This document shows positions 51,301-63,965 of a stretch of DNA of 64,000 nt, one piece after another. The stretch is taken from contig CAJHZI010000263.1 of assembly GCA_905160935.1 (NCBI GenBank), positions 566,001-630,000 on the forward strand, read 5' to 3'. The stretch is from Enchytraeus crypticus (lineage: Eukaryota; Annelida; Clitellata; Enchytraeida; Enchytraeidae). Every line of letters begins with the position of its first letter. Position 1 is the stretch's first letter. The notes beneath the pieces were generated by a model, which saw nothing but the letters and a program-made list of their open reading frames with translations, was not told the origin of the DNA and did no database searches. The position numbers and the translations under genes are program-made.

Positions 51301-51589
51301 CGTTCACACACGCACTACACACCCTGTGCACTGATCACACTGTACGAAGCAGTTAAACTCTAGCAGACATTCCTGTCGTCTAGAAGTTCAGTTTTTAATT
51401 ACATTCCATTAGTCATCCATTCAAACCAAAGAACAGTAATAGACTGAATTGATCATTACCAAGCTCTACCATACTGGCAGTTCTATACTTTCTCAGAATA
51501 TATCCATGCTAATAAATAAAAGTATTCATACAAACAATTTATAATAATAATAATTAAAACCACCGACAATTTCTATAACAGTGCCATGG

Positions 51590-51755
51590 CCGCAGCAGTA
51601 TCACTTTATTTAACAGCAGTATCACTTTATTTAACAGCAGTATTACTTTATTTAACAGCAGTATTACTTTAAAGCTGGTAAAACTAAGGTTCGCGTCAGT
51701 TTCCTCACTCGAAAGCGATGTCAGTGACGGACTAGATCAGGATTTTAGCATCACC
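51590..51755 (-). repeat. Short 21-bp array and SINE-A fragment
   Basis: 51593-51665 has four units of CAGCAGTATCACTTTATTTA plus A. 51671-51755 is the 3' part of a SINE-A on the minus strand (CACTCGAAAGCGATGTCAGT). Confidence 0.75.
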
Positions 51756-52013
51756 CTGCTACCATTTTAGGCTGTGTGTAATTCATTAAGGTTTAAAAAG
51801 TGAGACGGGCGTAATTAAAATAATTTGAATATCAACGAATCCTATATGAGCGACATAGGAAACAAATCCAAATATCTAAGAAAATCTTCTATATTCACTA
51901 TTTTCAGTATCAATCTGATGAGCTCTAAACAAGGATCTTATAATTAAGCGAATGAGAGGATGACTATTTGATAGCATTCTCTGTTTACTCATAGATATGT
52001 AGAAACTGGAATA

Positions 52014-52375
52014 AGCCGATGGCTTGTCGGCAAGTTGTTCCACAGTGGATCAGTAGGTGCAGGGTTAAAAACCAATGCTCTCCCCGCCACTGATATAGGC
52101 CTACTATCGAGCAGGAAACTAAGGTTAAACGTAGCCTAGGCTTTTAACATGTAAGATATTTAAATAATCATCAGTAACGGATGTAAAGGGCAACAACGGA
52201 TATTACATCGCACGGAAAATCGAGTGTTGTCCTTCCAGTCTGTTTTATATCCATGCTTCAACCTCCACGCTTATTTAAAGTTTTTTATGGCTTTGGCGGT
52301 AGAGTCATTAACTGTAACTATATTAATTAACGTCTGAGGTTCAAATTCTAGAGGATCGATGAGCTAGTGTTTCGA
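52014..52375 (+). mobile_element. Decayed SINE-A and a second tRNA-like sequence
   Basis: 52014-52145: GGATCAGTAGGTGCAGGGTT, CCGCCACTGATATAGG. 52290-52375: GGCTTTGGCGGTAGAGTC and GAGGTTCAAATTCTAG resemble A and B boxes, but there is no cloverleaf, so it is a SINE head, not a tRNA gene. Confidence 0.55.
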
Positions 52376-52634
52376 TCAGACATTTTAGAGATGCCTCGCT
52401 AGTCCAAATCGAATAGGTAGTCAAGCACAAGTTTATGTAACGTTCGTTCAAAATGAAATTTCTAGTTATATAGTCTATAATTAATTAGAGATAACTTTAA
52501 AAATTACCACAAAAGGTTACTCAATAGCGTACTAACTTTTCAACCATTTTCGACAACATAATTATGATAAATTAGGCAGAGATTGACCAATAACTGGACT
52601 GGCTCTTTATAGATTTCGAGTCCCTAGTACCAAG

Positions 52635-52770
52635 TCCGTACAATTACAATCAACCACGATAACACAGCCGATGTACCAAGTCCGTAAAATGACAAGCAAC
52701 CATGGTAACACAGCCGATAGTACCAAGTCCATAAAATTCACAAGCAACCATGGTAGCATAGCCGATCATC
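52635..52770 (+). repeat. ~49-bp tandem repeat, three units
   Basis: Each unit has GTACCAAGTCCGTAAAAT, GACAAGCAACCATGGTA and ACACAGCCGATA, with small changes. Confidence 0.8.
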
Positions 52771-53020
52771 AGGAATTAAACTGTGAGATGCCATAGGAGA
52801 ATTAGGTTGAAATATTGGAGATCTAAATCCACGCCTCTATTGCATTTTATCTTACAAGACTACTCCAATGGATGTAATTATTTACGGTACAGTCTGGCAG
52901 TAAACTGTTGAAGCTATTGGTAAATATTAGGAGATGCTAATTATTAAAACATAAATATTAAATATTAAGATCAATATTAAATATTAAGACATACAGGATC
53001 AGTTCTATCGTCAAATCTAT

Positions 53021-53862
53021 CGACTGGAACCAGTGGCGATGTCGGTAAGATACTCGACAAAAACCGATGAACGGATGAGCAACAAACAACCAAACCGCAT
53101 CAAAAAGTTGAGCGTAAATAGCTGTGGAACTAAAAATCATCGAATTCCATCAAATCTATTTGCGGAATTTACTCAAATTCCTCAAGTGGGTTTACGGGCC
53201 TTACAATAGCTGTAGCTTGAGCTCTTATATAACACTAAAGACTTTTCTAAACATATTTTATAAATACTTTTATAAGACACTAAACAGACGTGGTTAGTAA
53301 TCAGCCAGTGATCTTACTCTAGAGAAGTTTATGTTTATATTCCATCATGTGCGGGTGTTGAGTGGCGGGGTTAAGTTGACATGTGTGCAGTCAAGGAGTT
53401 ATAATCCAGGTCGTTCTACATTCCAGGTCTGTGTTAACAGCTCAGTATTACATCACTCAATCTGTTTCTGTGAGTTAGTTATCACACACGTGTCTCGATA
53501 TCTAACCACTGAACCCTAGCAGCTAATAGACCTCTGACTCGATATAGTGAAAATAATTCTTTCTTAAAAGATAATGTTAACGACAGTTTCCTCACCCGAA
53601 AGCGATGTCAGTGACGGGGCGAGCCCTGGATTTGAACCCCGCACATACTGATCCGCTGTCGAGTATCTTACCGATATCGTCACTGGCTCCAGCCAGACTT
53701 ACAGATGTGGTTAGTAATCTGCCAGTGGCTGGAGACAGTGGCGAAGTGGATACGATAGTCGACCGCGGATAAGTATGCGCAAGATTCAAATCCTGGACTC
53801 TCCCGTCAATGACATCGCTTTCGAGTGAGAAAATTTACGTAAAGCGTAGCTTTTTTAAGAGA
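53021..53862. mobile_element. Cluster of SINE-A copies
   Basis: 53021-53065 is a head fragment (+), 53566-53694 a full copy (-), and 53727-53861 a full copy (+). The last two face each other's heads, ~30 bp apart, forming an inverted pair. Confidence 0.82.
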
Positions 53863-55617
53863 GCTACAGACCTTTTATAAAATTTACATTTAGTTTTATG
53901 TAACCACACGCTCCCCACTATGATTTTAAATATTTATTACCTGAGCAGAACAGCCACTACATTTTGTAAAAAGTCCATAGGTACCTAAAATTTGGTTTCT
54001 AAATATACCTCAGAGCAGTCAATTAGTGTTCGTTACAACGTTATCTCTATTTAAATGTTACTCTGTCTCCAGCACACCCTGCGATGACGTCATACTTGGG
54101 GGGCAGGGGGATCTGATCAAGCCGGTACATGGTCAGGGGCCTGGGGGTAGAATGAAACTATAATTTCGCTCTAGGGCTTATTTATATATAAATCTTTATT
54201 GCACCATCGAGACGCGATAGCAAGTTACATACAATAAACACAAAATAACTATAGTGCAATACAACTAATACAACTTTATTGCCTGAGCAGTGCTGTCACA
54301 ACATATTGTTATATATTAGGGTTATAACATATTAGAATAGGGTTTTAACATATTACACTACGTATTAGGGGTAGAACGAAACTTTAATTTAGCTCTATGC
54401 CTTCATTTGGACCGCATTCAACAAAATATTAATTAAATGCATAAACGCCTGCCTAGTTAAGTTGTGTAGGAGGCTCAATTAAAGTTGTCAAGGCCTATAT
54501 AGAGAGAGGCCTAGGGTTAAAGATCTACAAGGATGGGTCTAAATAACATAACAAACACTGGATCAGAAAGCACAATTGCTTGTTTAAGACCAACAGAAAA
54601 TTACATAATAAAAACTTAAACTACACAAATAAAAAGAGGTCTAAAATAAAGGTCTAGGCAGGCTATAGACTTATAGTTCTTGAGGTCTACGCATAGGCTT
54701 AGACTTGAAGTTCTGAAAGCCTACAGTAGAGGCCAATGCTTTAGTTAACTCTTGGAAGTTCTTTATTGTCAACGATGTGGACTTAGAAAACTTCTTTATG
54801 GTTCTTCATATTGGCTTGAGCTAAAAGAAGAACAGCCAACTATTCCAAGAAAACTTCGCGTAGACGTAAACGAGAGAACGATATAAACATGGGTTAGGCA
54901 CCTAACACGGGATATAATATACACCTGAACGTCTGTATTATATCAACCAGTGTTTTAAATCCTAAACATCGACTTGGATACATTCCAATAGTAACTTTAT
55001 ACTCCATAAGATATAAACAACAATAATAAACACTCTGAATAGCGAATGTGTTCAGTAAAGACTAACGTAAAACAGTTATGAAACACACAATTATAAATAT
55101 TTTTATATTTTCACTAAAATCTCAACTGTTTCACGGGACTTATTTGTGTAATAAAGATTTACTGAATTTATCTGATACCCGTTATAGTTAGCGTATACTA
55201 TGTTTTGCGCAGATTGGTTTCTACGAATTTTTATTTTTTTAAATATTTAAGTGTCTAAAAAAGGCCTTCATTTCCGTTCATGCGCTCCTTCCATATATCA
55301 CTGAGCATCTATAAATCATTTGGAATGCCTGTGAAATAAATAAATAAATAAATAAATAATAAATCAATAAAAATAAACACAACTAAATACAAAACACTAA
55401 CTGACGTTATCACAAGCTATAGTCATCCTTTACTCAAAAGACTGACGAAGATGATGAAGTTCCGTCAACCCTGTCAATGCAAAGTCATTCGAAAAACTAA
55501 AACTAAATTCAACGTCGTTTTCATATCATTACAGATACTCTCAGAGGCGGTTTGGCTGAGATTGGAGCCTACGATCTCCTGCTTCTCGAGCAAGCCTGCA
55601 AGCCATTTAGTCATTAA
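53863..55617 (+). other. No gene recognised
   Basis: Unique AT-rich DNA. Around 55550-55610 the minus strand has a weak B-box-like GTAGGCTCCAATCTCAG, probably a decayed SINE. Confidence 0.4.
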
Positions 55618-55949
55618 AGGATATTTTCACTTAAAAATAGCATAGAAACTGTAAAATAGCATAGAAACTTAAAAATAGCAAAGAAACTTAAAAATATCAC
55701 AGAAACTTAAAATATCATAGAAACTTAAATATAGCATAGAAGCTTTACAAGAGCATAGAAAATTTAAAGTTGCATAGAAACTTTAAAGTTTCACAGAAAC
55801 TTGGAAGTAGTATAGGGGATACATCAGAATTGAGCTGGCTCCTGTGTTGTGTCCGGGATACAAACAATAGACTAATAGAATGAACACAAAGAATAGACCA
55901 ATTACATGCATCTTAAGAGGCGACTAAAAATATTGAGAAAAGCAATGGG

Positions 55950-55998
<49 letters not shown>
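55618..55998 (+). repeat. 19-bp array, repeat C 5' part and GA microsatellite
   Basis: 55625-55812 has about ten units of AAACTTAAAAATAGCATAG. 55845-55935 has GTGTTGTGTCCGGG and TAAGAGGCGACTAAA. 55951-55998 is (GA)n. Confidence 0.78.
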
Positions 55999-56000
<2 letters not shown>

Positions 56001-56164
56001 AGAACAATAAGGATTCATCCCGATGGTGCAATAAGGAGATTTCAATTGAAACAGCTTCAAAGATGGCCGCCTACAGAACGTCAGCGTATTACTACTCCAC
56101 GCCACTCATTCAAATTCTCGTGGACTCTCGGAACTAGAGACATCAAATAAGCAGCAGTTACAGT

Positions 56165-56580
56165 GACGGGAACACAGCGGAACTCAGTTCCCCTAGCTCT
56201 CATTTTTTCTGAGGTGCGTTCCCCTGCTAGGGGCCCAAATTAGATACTAGGAGATCTGTAAATACATTGCAGGGGCCCATATTAGATACTAGGAGATCTG
56301 TAAATACATTACAGAGGCCCATATTAGATACTAAGAGATCTGTAAATACATTACAGGGGCCCATATTAGATACTAGGAGACCTGTAAATGCATTACAGGG
56401 ACCCATATTAGATACTAGGAGATCTGTAAATACATTACAGGGGCCCATATTAGATACTAGGAGATCTGTCAATACATTACAGGGGCACATATTAGATACT
56501 AGGATATCTGTAAATACATTACAGGAGGGTCCGAAAATTTGTGACCGTTTCCCTAGCTCTGAATTCCCACTTTAACATCT
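56165..56580 (+). mobile_element. Repeat D copy with internal 41-bp expansion
   Basis: The 5' and 3' parts match 26825-26975 and 43508-43690. Between them, a 41-bp unit (GGGCCCATATTAGATACTAG, then GAGATCTGTAAATACATTAC plus A) is repeated about seven times, whereas the other copies have it once. Confidence 0.88.
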
Positions 56581-56697
56581 GCAAACAAGCCTGCGTCTGA
56601 CAAGATCAATTGTCTTCATTGGATTGCATTACCATACTTCTCAATGTCACGTTCATTTTTAATTGACTAAAGGACTAATGCATATTAATTAATAGTA

Positions 56698-56818
56698 ACC
56701 AAGTTTAACGTCAGTTTCCTGCTCGAATAGCATCTCAGTGACGGGGAGAGCACTGAATTTGAACCATGCACCTACTGATCAGCTGTAGAACAACTTACTA
56801 ATAAGCCACCGGCTCAGA
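56698..56818 (-). mobile_element. SINE-A copy
   Basis: AACGTCAGTTTCCTGCTCGA, CTCAGTGACGGGGAGAGC, AATTTGAACCATGCACC, then AAGCCACCGGCTCAG at the head. 56819-57700 has no recognised gene. Confidence 0.8.
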
Positions 56819-57700
56819 TCACCTGTGCTTTGTTCTTCTCAAAAATTTCGTTTCTAAGGTTTTGCGTATTTTTTAAAATATTATTTGTTGTACTTTTTAA
56901 ATTTATATTTAATTTTCTATTTTATCTTTTATTTGTGATAGGGTCTTTTTATTCCTTTTATTATTTGATGAATCATTTAATTTTTATGGACTTTTAACAA
57001 ACCACCGGCTCAGCATATCCGTGGCCTGTTCTGTTCAAGTATTTCAATTAAATTAAAATTTACTATTTTGTTTACTATATTTTATTGTTATCTGTGTTTT
57101 TAATTTTAGATTTGCATTTTTATTTTATTTTATTATTATTACAATTTAATTTTTTATTTATTATTAATGTTGAATATTTTTATATATTTTTTAATTTCTG
57201 AATTTGGGTTATTTAGTATATTTTTCTATCTACATAACTATTTACATCACTGTACACATCATTGCATGGTGTACAGTGTCATTGTGATTTTAGTGCAAAT
57301 AAATAACTTATGTTGTTACTTAATTAATTACTTAAATTGTGTGGAATTTTAACATTTATCAGAACTAATAAGAAGGAGGAGAACAGCAGTCTCCCACGCC
57401 TTCACCCACACCTATAATCTAGAAACTGAGGACTCTGTAGCACCAGCAGAGCTTGATTTCTAGGTACCGGTGCAGTGCGGTGCTTGGTCTTGAGGTACTT
57501 GAGATGAGAAGGTCATTTGGTGGGAAGTTGAAGGAGTTGACGAGATTAGTGGCGTACCTGGCTCGTCGATTGTAAATGCTAGCACGTGATATATTATTGT
57601 ATCATTAGCACTCGTTACTGGTAGATTTTATGATTATGTTTTATGAAACTATCTTTTAATTTATCTCTGTCACTGTCACTGTGTAAGTGTTACTGTCACT

Positions 57701-58175
57701 CATAGATGATAAAAACGTGCTTACCAAAAATAAAAAACGCGTTTTTTACCAAAAAAATAAAAAACGTAAAAAGACGTTGAAAAAACGTTAGTAGCGTACA
57801 CATAGGCTTGCATATATATTACCATGCCTTCATTCCATAACACTAAACAACTTTTTTACAACAAGACTTGATCTAAAGTTCTAAAGTTCTAAAGTATGTC
57901 CATAGACTCCATACAAATATAAACAAATACTTTCAGGTCACATACAGCCACACTGTCGGTTGTCCATAATTATCAATACAAGAAAATTTAATTTCCTGTT
58001 TTGGCTCACAGTTGAAATAATTAGAGGTGAGATCACAGTGTTTATCTTAATTTTTACGTTTAACGTTTAAGGTTAACTTTTTTTACGTTTTTTATTTTAG
58101 AAAAAATAAAAAACGTAAAAAAACGCGTTTTTTAACAGATATAAAAAACGTAAAGAAACGTTTTTTTCATCTATG
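57701..58175 (-). mobile_element. MITE, second copy
   Basis: Starts CATAGATGATAAAAACG and ends CGTTTTTTTCATCTATG, with 8-bp flanks CTGTCACT on both sides (57693-57700, 58176-58183). The interior (GTAGCGTACACATAGGCTTG, TCACATACAGCCACACTGTC) is the reverse complement of the 40309 copy. Confidence 0.9.
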
Positions 58176-58539
58176 CTGTCACTGTCTCTCTCTCTCTTTC
58201 TCTTCATCTATCTCTTATTATTCGTGTACTTAATTATTTCATTAGCGCCTGTATATTAACCATATTGAAATCATTTCGGAATATTTTCGCAGATAGGTAG
58301 TCACCAAACGTTGTTGAACTAAGCACAGTTCGCCCATATCTGGAGATCAGATATAAATTTTTGCTTTAGACATCTTGAAAATATCAAAATGTACAAATCT
58401 TGAAACATTAAATTTTGCTTAGATTTTGCGCTAGGAAGTTTCATTCATAGTTTAATTGCAATAATTAGCAGACTTACTATATACACTTATTATTACATGT
58501 ACTACATGCATATGTTCTTCCTATTCTTAATTGCACTGC

Positions 58540-59164
58540 CAAGTGGCAGGTTCAAGGTACATATTCATACTCAAAGTCTGTTTTCTCGCTTCATAAGAGC
58601 ACTTCTTCGATCAACAAGCTAATTCCTTCACAAAGTCTATGCCTTAGCCATACCTTATGTAGCTTGGGAAAAGCACATATTATACTAATGCATATATCAT
58701 ACTCACTAATATTACTTGTAATTTATACATTATTGTCGTTATGCATCTATTAATCCATATAAAAATTATGTTGTATTTTCGGTCATTGTCCTTGCAGAAA
58801 GAAACGGGCGTTGGATGAACTGATAAGGTTGCCGCAGCCACAGTTTAGCTACACCCTAACTAGGACGCATAAAGCTAATTATACAGGTTTATACATGCCT
58901 AGCTTTATATATAGCAATAATATAACAGGGCAATAAATATATTGGCCCCATATAATATCGAAATAATTGCCTAATTATGCACTTGAGCTAATAGACATAA
59001 GGAGCGGTTGGTATGTATCTACAGTAGTTCTATTTATTTCATGTCATGTCTAGTAATAGTTGATCTACTTTTACCCTAGACTCGACCAATTGCTCTTGAC
59101 ATGCAGTGCAGTCTCTCTTTCTCTCTTTTTTTTCTCTCTCTCTCTCTCTCTATCTCTTTCTCTT

Positions 59165-59196
<32 letters not shown>

Positions 59197-60065
59197 CTCT
59201 CTTTATCTATCTATCTATCTCTAGCGTTCTGAAATGTGACAGGTCCAAGAAACATATTCCTACTCATATTCTGCTTCCACGCTTCAAAGAGACCACTCGA
59301 TTAACCAAACGTAGTATACAGCTTGAGAATGATATGGCTGCTGAAGTAGTTTCCCTTGGCTTCCTCAGAGCTCGCTCGGTTGCCTTTTACAACTCGCGCA
59401 GTTTACGGTTGATATATTATTCAGTAGTCCGTGCACAACAGGGGGTATAACATACACACAACATAGTAATTGAAGTCAAAGCTTAGGTTAACGTCAGTTT
59501 CCTCACTCGAAAGCGATGTCAGTGACGAAGTCGTCATAAACTGAATTGTTACTACTGATCAACCAAATAAAACAATTATATAACAAATCCACCAATAATC
59601 AGAGTTCATAGTTTCCATTTGGAATGTAATATTATCATCATCTTCTTCTTCCCTTCAATCCCAGATTAATTTGAGTAGCGATCAACTTTTCCATTCGTTT
59701 TAGAATGTTGTGTAGCATAGGAGCCTAGGTGCTCATCAATGAATGCCCTTTCTGACGTAGGTTTGGATCTTAGTGCTTTGTCGCCTTTTACGACACGTGC
59801 AGTCCATGGTTGGTCTATTCCTCAACAAGAGCAATCGCGATATTAATAATCTAAAACTATGAGAAGAAAGAGTGATCGAGTAGCATTTCTGCTGCAATAA
59901 AATTGTTTATAAGCTACTTAATATAAAATCTCCCACGGGTGTTTAACCAACTGCTAGGTTTAGCGTACATATTCTACTCAGGGACTGCTATCACGCTCAA
60001 AAAGAGCGCACCATAGATCAACAAGCTGACACATAGACAAAGGTCTGCCTTATCCATAATTTAAA
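58540..60065. repeat. Repeat E fragments with SINE-A and repeat C pieces
   Basis: 58545-58640, 59225-59330 and 59945-60060 share a motif like GGCAGGTTCAAGGTACATAT followed by TTCTCGCTTCATAAGAGC. The first two translate to SGRFKVHIHTQSLFSRF and RSKKHIPTHILLPRFK, suggesting descent from a coding transposon. 59478-59526 is a SINE-A tail (-) and 59632-59825 a repeat C copy (-). 59110-59215 is CT microsatellite. Confidence 0.55.
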
Positions 60066-60264
60066 TCCCTTAAAACTTGGAAACAACACCGTACCACATA
60101 ATAAATGATAGAATAAATTATGACACCATGCCAACTAAAAATAAACTCAAATATGTTTTATTTTATCAAACACTTTTATGTTCTCTCAAAGTTATATTAA
60201 GTTCTAACAAACAATTCTATCGCATATCTAACCTTCACTAAAAATATAATCGGTTCCGATACCC

Positions 60265-60345
60265 TAGACTCTGAGTTTGACGCGGGCCACGGCCCACTTG
60301 TAACTAGTTGCGGGCCGCCAATGGTCCGCGCACTATGGAATGGGT
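60265..60345 (+). other. GC-rich island, possible transposon end
   Basis: GACGCGGGCCACGGCCCACT and TTGCGGGCCGCCAATGGTCC stand out from AT-rich surroundings and resemble the GCGGCCCGCGGGCC termini of some hAT elements. No matching second end was found. Confidence 0.3.
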
Positions 60346-60569
60346 GCACAATTAAAAAATATGTTAAATAGCGAACAGATCTGAGATATTTAGATTTAAT
60401 CGGTGCCTGCAGTGGATGGCATCGTTATCTAAGCAATATATTATCTAATAACGTGATATAATATGCGGGCGGGCCCAGTTGAGCATTGTGTCTGTTTATC
60501 TATGGTAAACTGATCAAATAGATAAGTGTACCAGTCGCAGAAAGTTTTACTACATCTTCTCTTTCTCTA

Positions 60570-60578
60570 TCTGTCTTA

Positions 60579-60613
<35 letters not shown>

Positions 60614-60625
60614 ACTCTCTTTCTC

Positions 60626-60678
<53 letters not shown>

Positions 60679-60803
60679 AGTATATATAATATTATATGTA
60701 TATAATGTATGTATATGTATGTTTGTTTGTTTGTTTCTAGGAATGTATATATGTATGTATGTATTTATGTATGTAGGTATGTATGTTTGTATGTATGTAT
60801 GCA

Positions 60804-60856
<53 letters not shown>

Positions 60857-60899
60857 GTATATATACGGGTATATTTACATATATATACAAGTATATGCA

Positions 60900-60936
<37 letters not shown>

Positions 60937-60986
60937 TCATGTATATAATATATATATATATAATTATATATATATATATATAATTT

Positions 60987-61030
<44 letters not shown>

Positions 61031-61033
61031 TAT

Positions 61034-61094
<61 letters not shown>

Positions 61095-61105
61095 ATTATA
61101 TAACA
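60570..61105. repeat. CT, TATG and TA microsatellites
   Basis: Long TA tracts with TATG/TATC variants fill the interval and account for all the Ile-Tyr frames. At 61130-61150 a B-box-like GGTTCGAATCCC marks a SINE fragment. 61160-61730 has nothing recognised. Confidence 0.9.
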
Positions 61106-61734
61106 AGCCTACCTGATGCTGATGCATATCTCATCGGTTCGAATCCCAGCCCGTTTTTCAACATTAGCTACATGCTTGTATGTCATAATATATAAGAGTT
61201 AGACTATTAAAAGAAATTAGGGCCAATATGTAATCTGGCCTAAAATGCTTTATTATCTCCGTTGATATTTGTTTGACAGTTTAACTTTAAGTAAATACTC
61301 CAGTCACTTTTCTCTCGCCCTATTGATATAATTTTAGCATTCATTTGACTCTACATGTACACGTATATTCTCTGTGTGCTCTTTCGATTGATCTCCTTTG
61401 GGCTTTTGGCCGCTCATTAACAGTCATTTAGAAAAAAAACCTTGTTTTATTATACTGTCTTAATTAATCCAGTAAATGTAATAAATTCATATTAATTCAT
61501 TATTGAAATCATAAAATTTCGAAAAACGTATATAACGGAATCTTAAAGTGCACTGTTTAATACACGTAGTATATACATTATACGTATGTTCCATCAACCT
61601 GCTTTCCACTGATTGCGCTTTAGTGTTAAATAAATTACTTAAAAAGATGAAATATATTTCAAATTCAGGTGCCCGATATATGTTAGTCCCGTGTAACGCG
61701 ACTTTAGTTACCTTAGCTTAACTACTAAATTTGG

Positions 61735-61865
61735 ACTGATTTTCTGGATTTTGGAATTTGCATCGTTTTTGGACCTTTCTTTTGCTCGCTGGCTTGATTT
61801 TGTCTCAATAGTGCTCGATGTTGCTATTGATGACTGTAGCACTCAAATTGTTGTTATTACGGATT
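61735..61865 (-). repeat. Repeat F copy
   Basis: GATTTTGTCTCAATAGTGCT, CGATGTTGCTATTGATGACT, GTAGCACTCAAATTGTTGTT: reverse complement of the 63830 copy, including its upstream GGACCTTTCTTTTGCTCGC part. 61866-62135 shows nothing. Confidence 0.8.
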
Positions 61866-62135
61866 GATTTACATTGTCCTATCTCTCTACAGCTAGTCTA
61901 CACTACAGCTACACATCTCTATAACTTCAGTATCCGATCGAATCCCTTCCTGGATACGAAAAAGATGAGTCAATGCTCTCGATATGCAGGAACAGTTCGT
62001 CCAAGCTAGGTCAGTATCACAGTGTGTAAAACTAGCTACATCAGTCCTCTGGGCCTTCGTTTACCTGGAAACAACCTGCGTCATTACACTGGCTACAAAT
62101 AGTGTTTATTCCATGTAATTAGAACATATGAAAAC

Positions 62136-62140
62136 ACTCC

Positions 62141-62219
<79 letters not shown>

Positions 62220-62267
62220 ACTCTCTCTCTCTTGACCTCTCTCTGAAACTCTTACTCTCAATCTCTT

Positions 62268-62303
<36 letters not shown>

Positions 62304-62364
62304 GCTCTCTCAACCGTTTTCTCATTCTCTCTCTCTCTCTTACTCTCTCTTTTTCTCTCTCTTC

Positions 62365-62405
<41 letters not shown>
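62136..62405. repeat. CT microsatellite
   Basis: Nearly continuous (CT)n with a few interruptions. 62406-62830 has no recognised gene. Confidence 0.95.
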
Positions 62406-62830
62406 GCTAGAATTCTCTCTCGGTACCTTGGCATAGCCTATTTTATCAAATATTAGGCCTACAACAACCTACTGGGACAGGGTGCCCATCACGGGTGTGT
62501 GCAAATGTTAAAGTTTTAACTGTAGAGGCAAAATATATTCATACAAAGGTTCTATACGTGTAGGCCTATGGCCTATATTATGCTTGCTTTTAGAAAAACT
62601 GACATTGCTATAGCTACCTATACATGCCTTATATAGGCTCAAATTAATTGAGCCACATTGTGATTTTTCCCCAATAAGCTTATTCATTCATTGCTTTCGC
62701 ATATTCCTGCTTGGAATAAAATGATGCCCATTGTAAACTTCTCTTTTGAAAATTTGTGCCCATCTGGAAATAGCTGGATGCATCGATCGTACTTTTCTAG
62801 TGAAATTTACCCAATTCGGCTATGACTTTG

Positions 62831-62832
<2 letters not shown>

Positions 62833-62888
<56 letters not shown>

Positions 62889-62915
62889 TATATATAGGCC
62901 TATATATAGGCCAAT

Positions 62916-62945
<30 letters not shown>
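62833..62945. repeat. GA and TA microsatellites
   Basis: (GA)n at 62833-62886, then TATAGGCC and (TA)n. Confidence 0.92.
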
Positions 62946-62949
<4 letters not shown>

Positions 62950-63239
62950 TACTTTTCGCAAACACTCAAATATGCAATAACACACACTAGGCCGTCAAAG
63001 AGCTTATGAAAACCTATCTAGTTGACCACCCATCATGCTTACATAAAAAGTACAAACCAAAAAACTATGCAAAACAAATTTGCAAAATATGCAAAATTGA
63101 AAAAAGAGCAAATCAAGCAGCCTACATTTTTATATGTAGGCCTCTCTGGAGTGCTTATAACTGAATTTCAGCTTATTTTAGTTCAGAATTTGCATATGCT
63201 CCATTCGTCCCTGATCGTGGATTAAAGACAGCCATTGAG

Positions 63240-63480
63240 ACGAATGTCTCACTAGCGTAGGGATAGCCTAACGTCATGAAGTTTTAAATGACAGATCCTG
63301 AGGTGAATTAAATCCTCGTGAGTTCGATTCCCATCCGCGCTGATCTGAGAGTAAAATCTCGGACATTCGCTGGACTGGTTACACGAAAAATGGACTAAAT
63401 TGTCTAATGGTTTAAACATGTGGTATTAAAAGTGATAGATATCAACGTAGTTGATCATTTCATTATAATGCGTGTTTACT
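63240..63480 (+). mobile_element. SINE-B copy
   Basis: GTCATGAAGTTTTAAATGAC, GAGTTCGATTCCCATCC (B box), CTGATCTGAGAGTAAAATCT, ending TATAATGCGTGTTTAC. 63481-63829 has nothing recognised. Confidence 0.87.
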
Positions 63481-63829
63481 TTTACGCTGTGTATACTATT
63501 TAGAGTCACTCAAAGTTAAGAGCAAAGAGATTTAATTGCCTTCATGAAATTTTTTATATCTATGGTCGACCTAAGTTAAAATGTAAATATAAATATTTAC
63601 AATTTAGAGATAACCTTTATATTACTATTATTTTATTATTATAATTAGTTTTACTTTACTTTTAGAGATATAATTTAGGCTAAGCAGTTGGTCTGTACCT
63701 TAGCATATATGTAATGCATTAAAATTTTGAAGTTAGAAAATGAAATATACAATCAATGCCTTTTTCATGAATAATGTCAATTATGTAACTACTAAAAGTA
63801 CTTTTTCAAACTCATCACTGTAATAATAA

Positions 63830-63965
63830 TAACATAATAACAACAATTAGAGTGCTACTGTCATCAATGTCAACATCGAGCACTATTGAGACAAAATCAA
63901 GCCGGCGAGCAAAAAGAAGGTCCAAAACGGTGCAAATTCCAAAATCCAGATAATCAGTCCATAGT
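63830..63965 (+). repeat. Repeat F copy
   Basis: (AAC)n then AATTAGAGTGCTACTGTCAT, CAATGTCAACATCGAGCACT, ATTGAGACAAAATCAAGCC and GAAGGTCCAAAACGG. AGTGCT and AGCACT can pair as a short stem. Confidence 0.82.

Noticed and set aside
56227-56575. Repeat frames of 87 and 102 aa
   Set aside because: Tandem 41-bp units in repeat D, not genes.
60550-61195. Several overlapping Ile-Tyr-rich frames of 79-158 aa
   Set aside because: Entirely TA/TATG repeat; no codon structure beyond the repeat.
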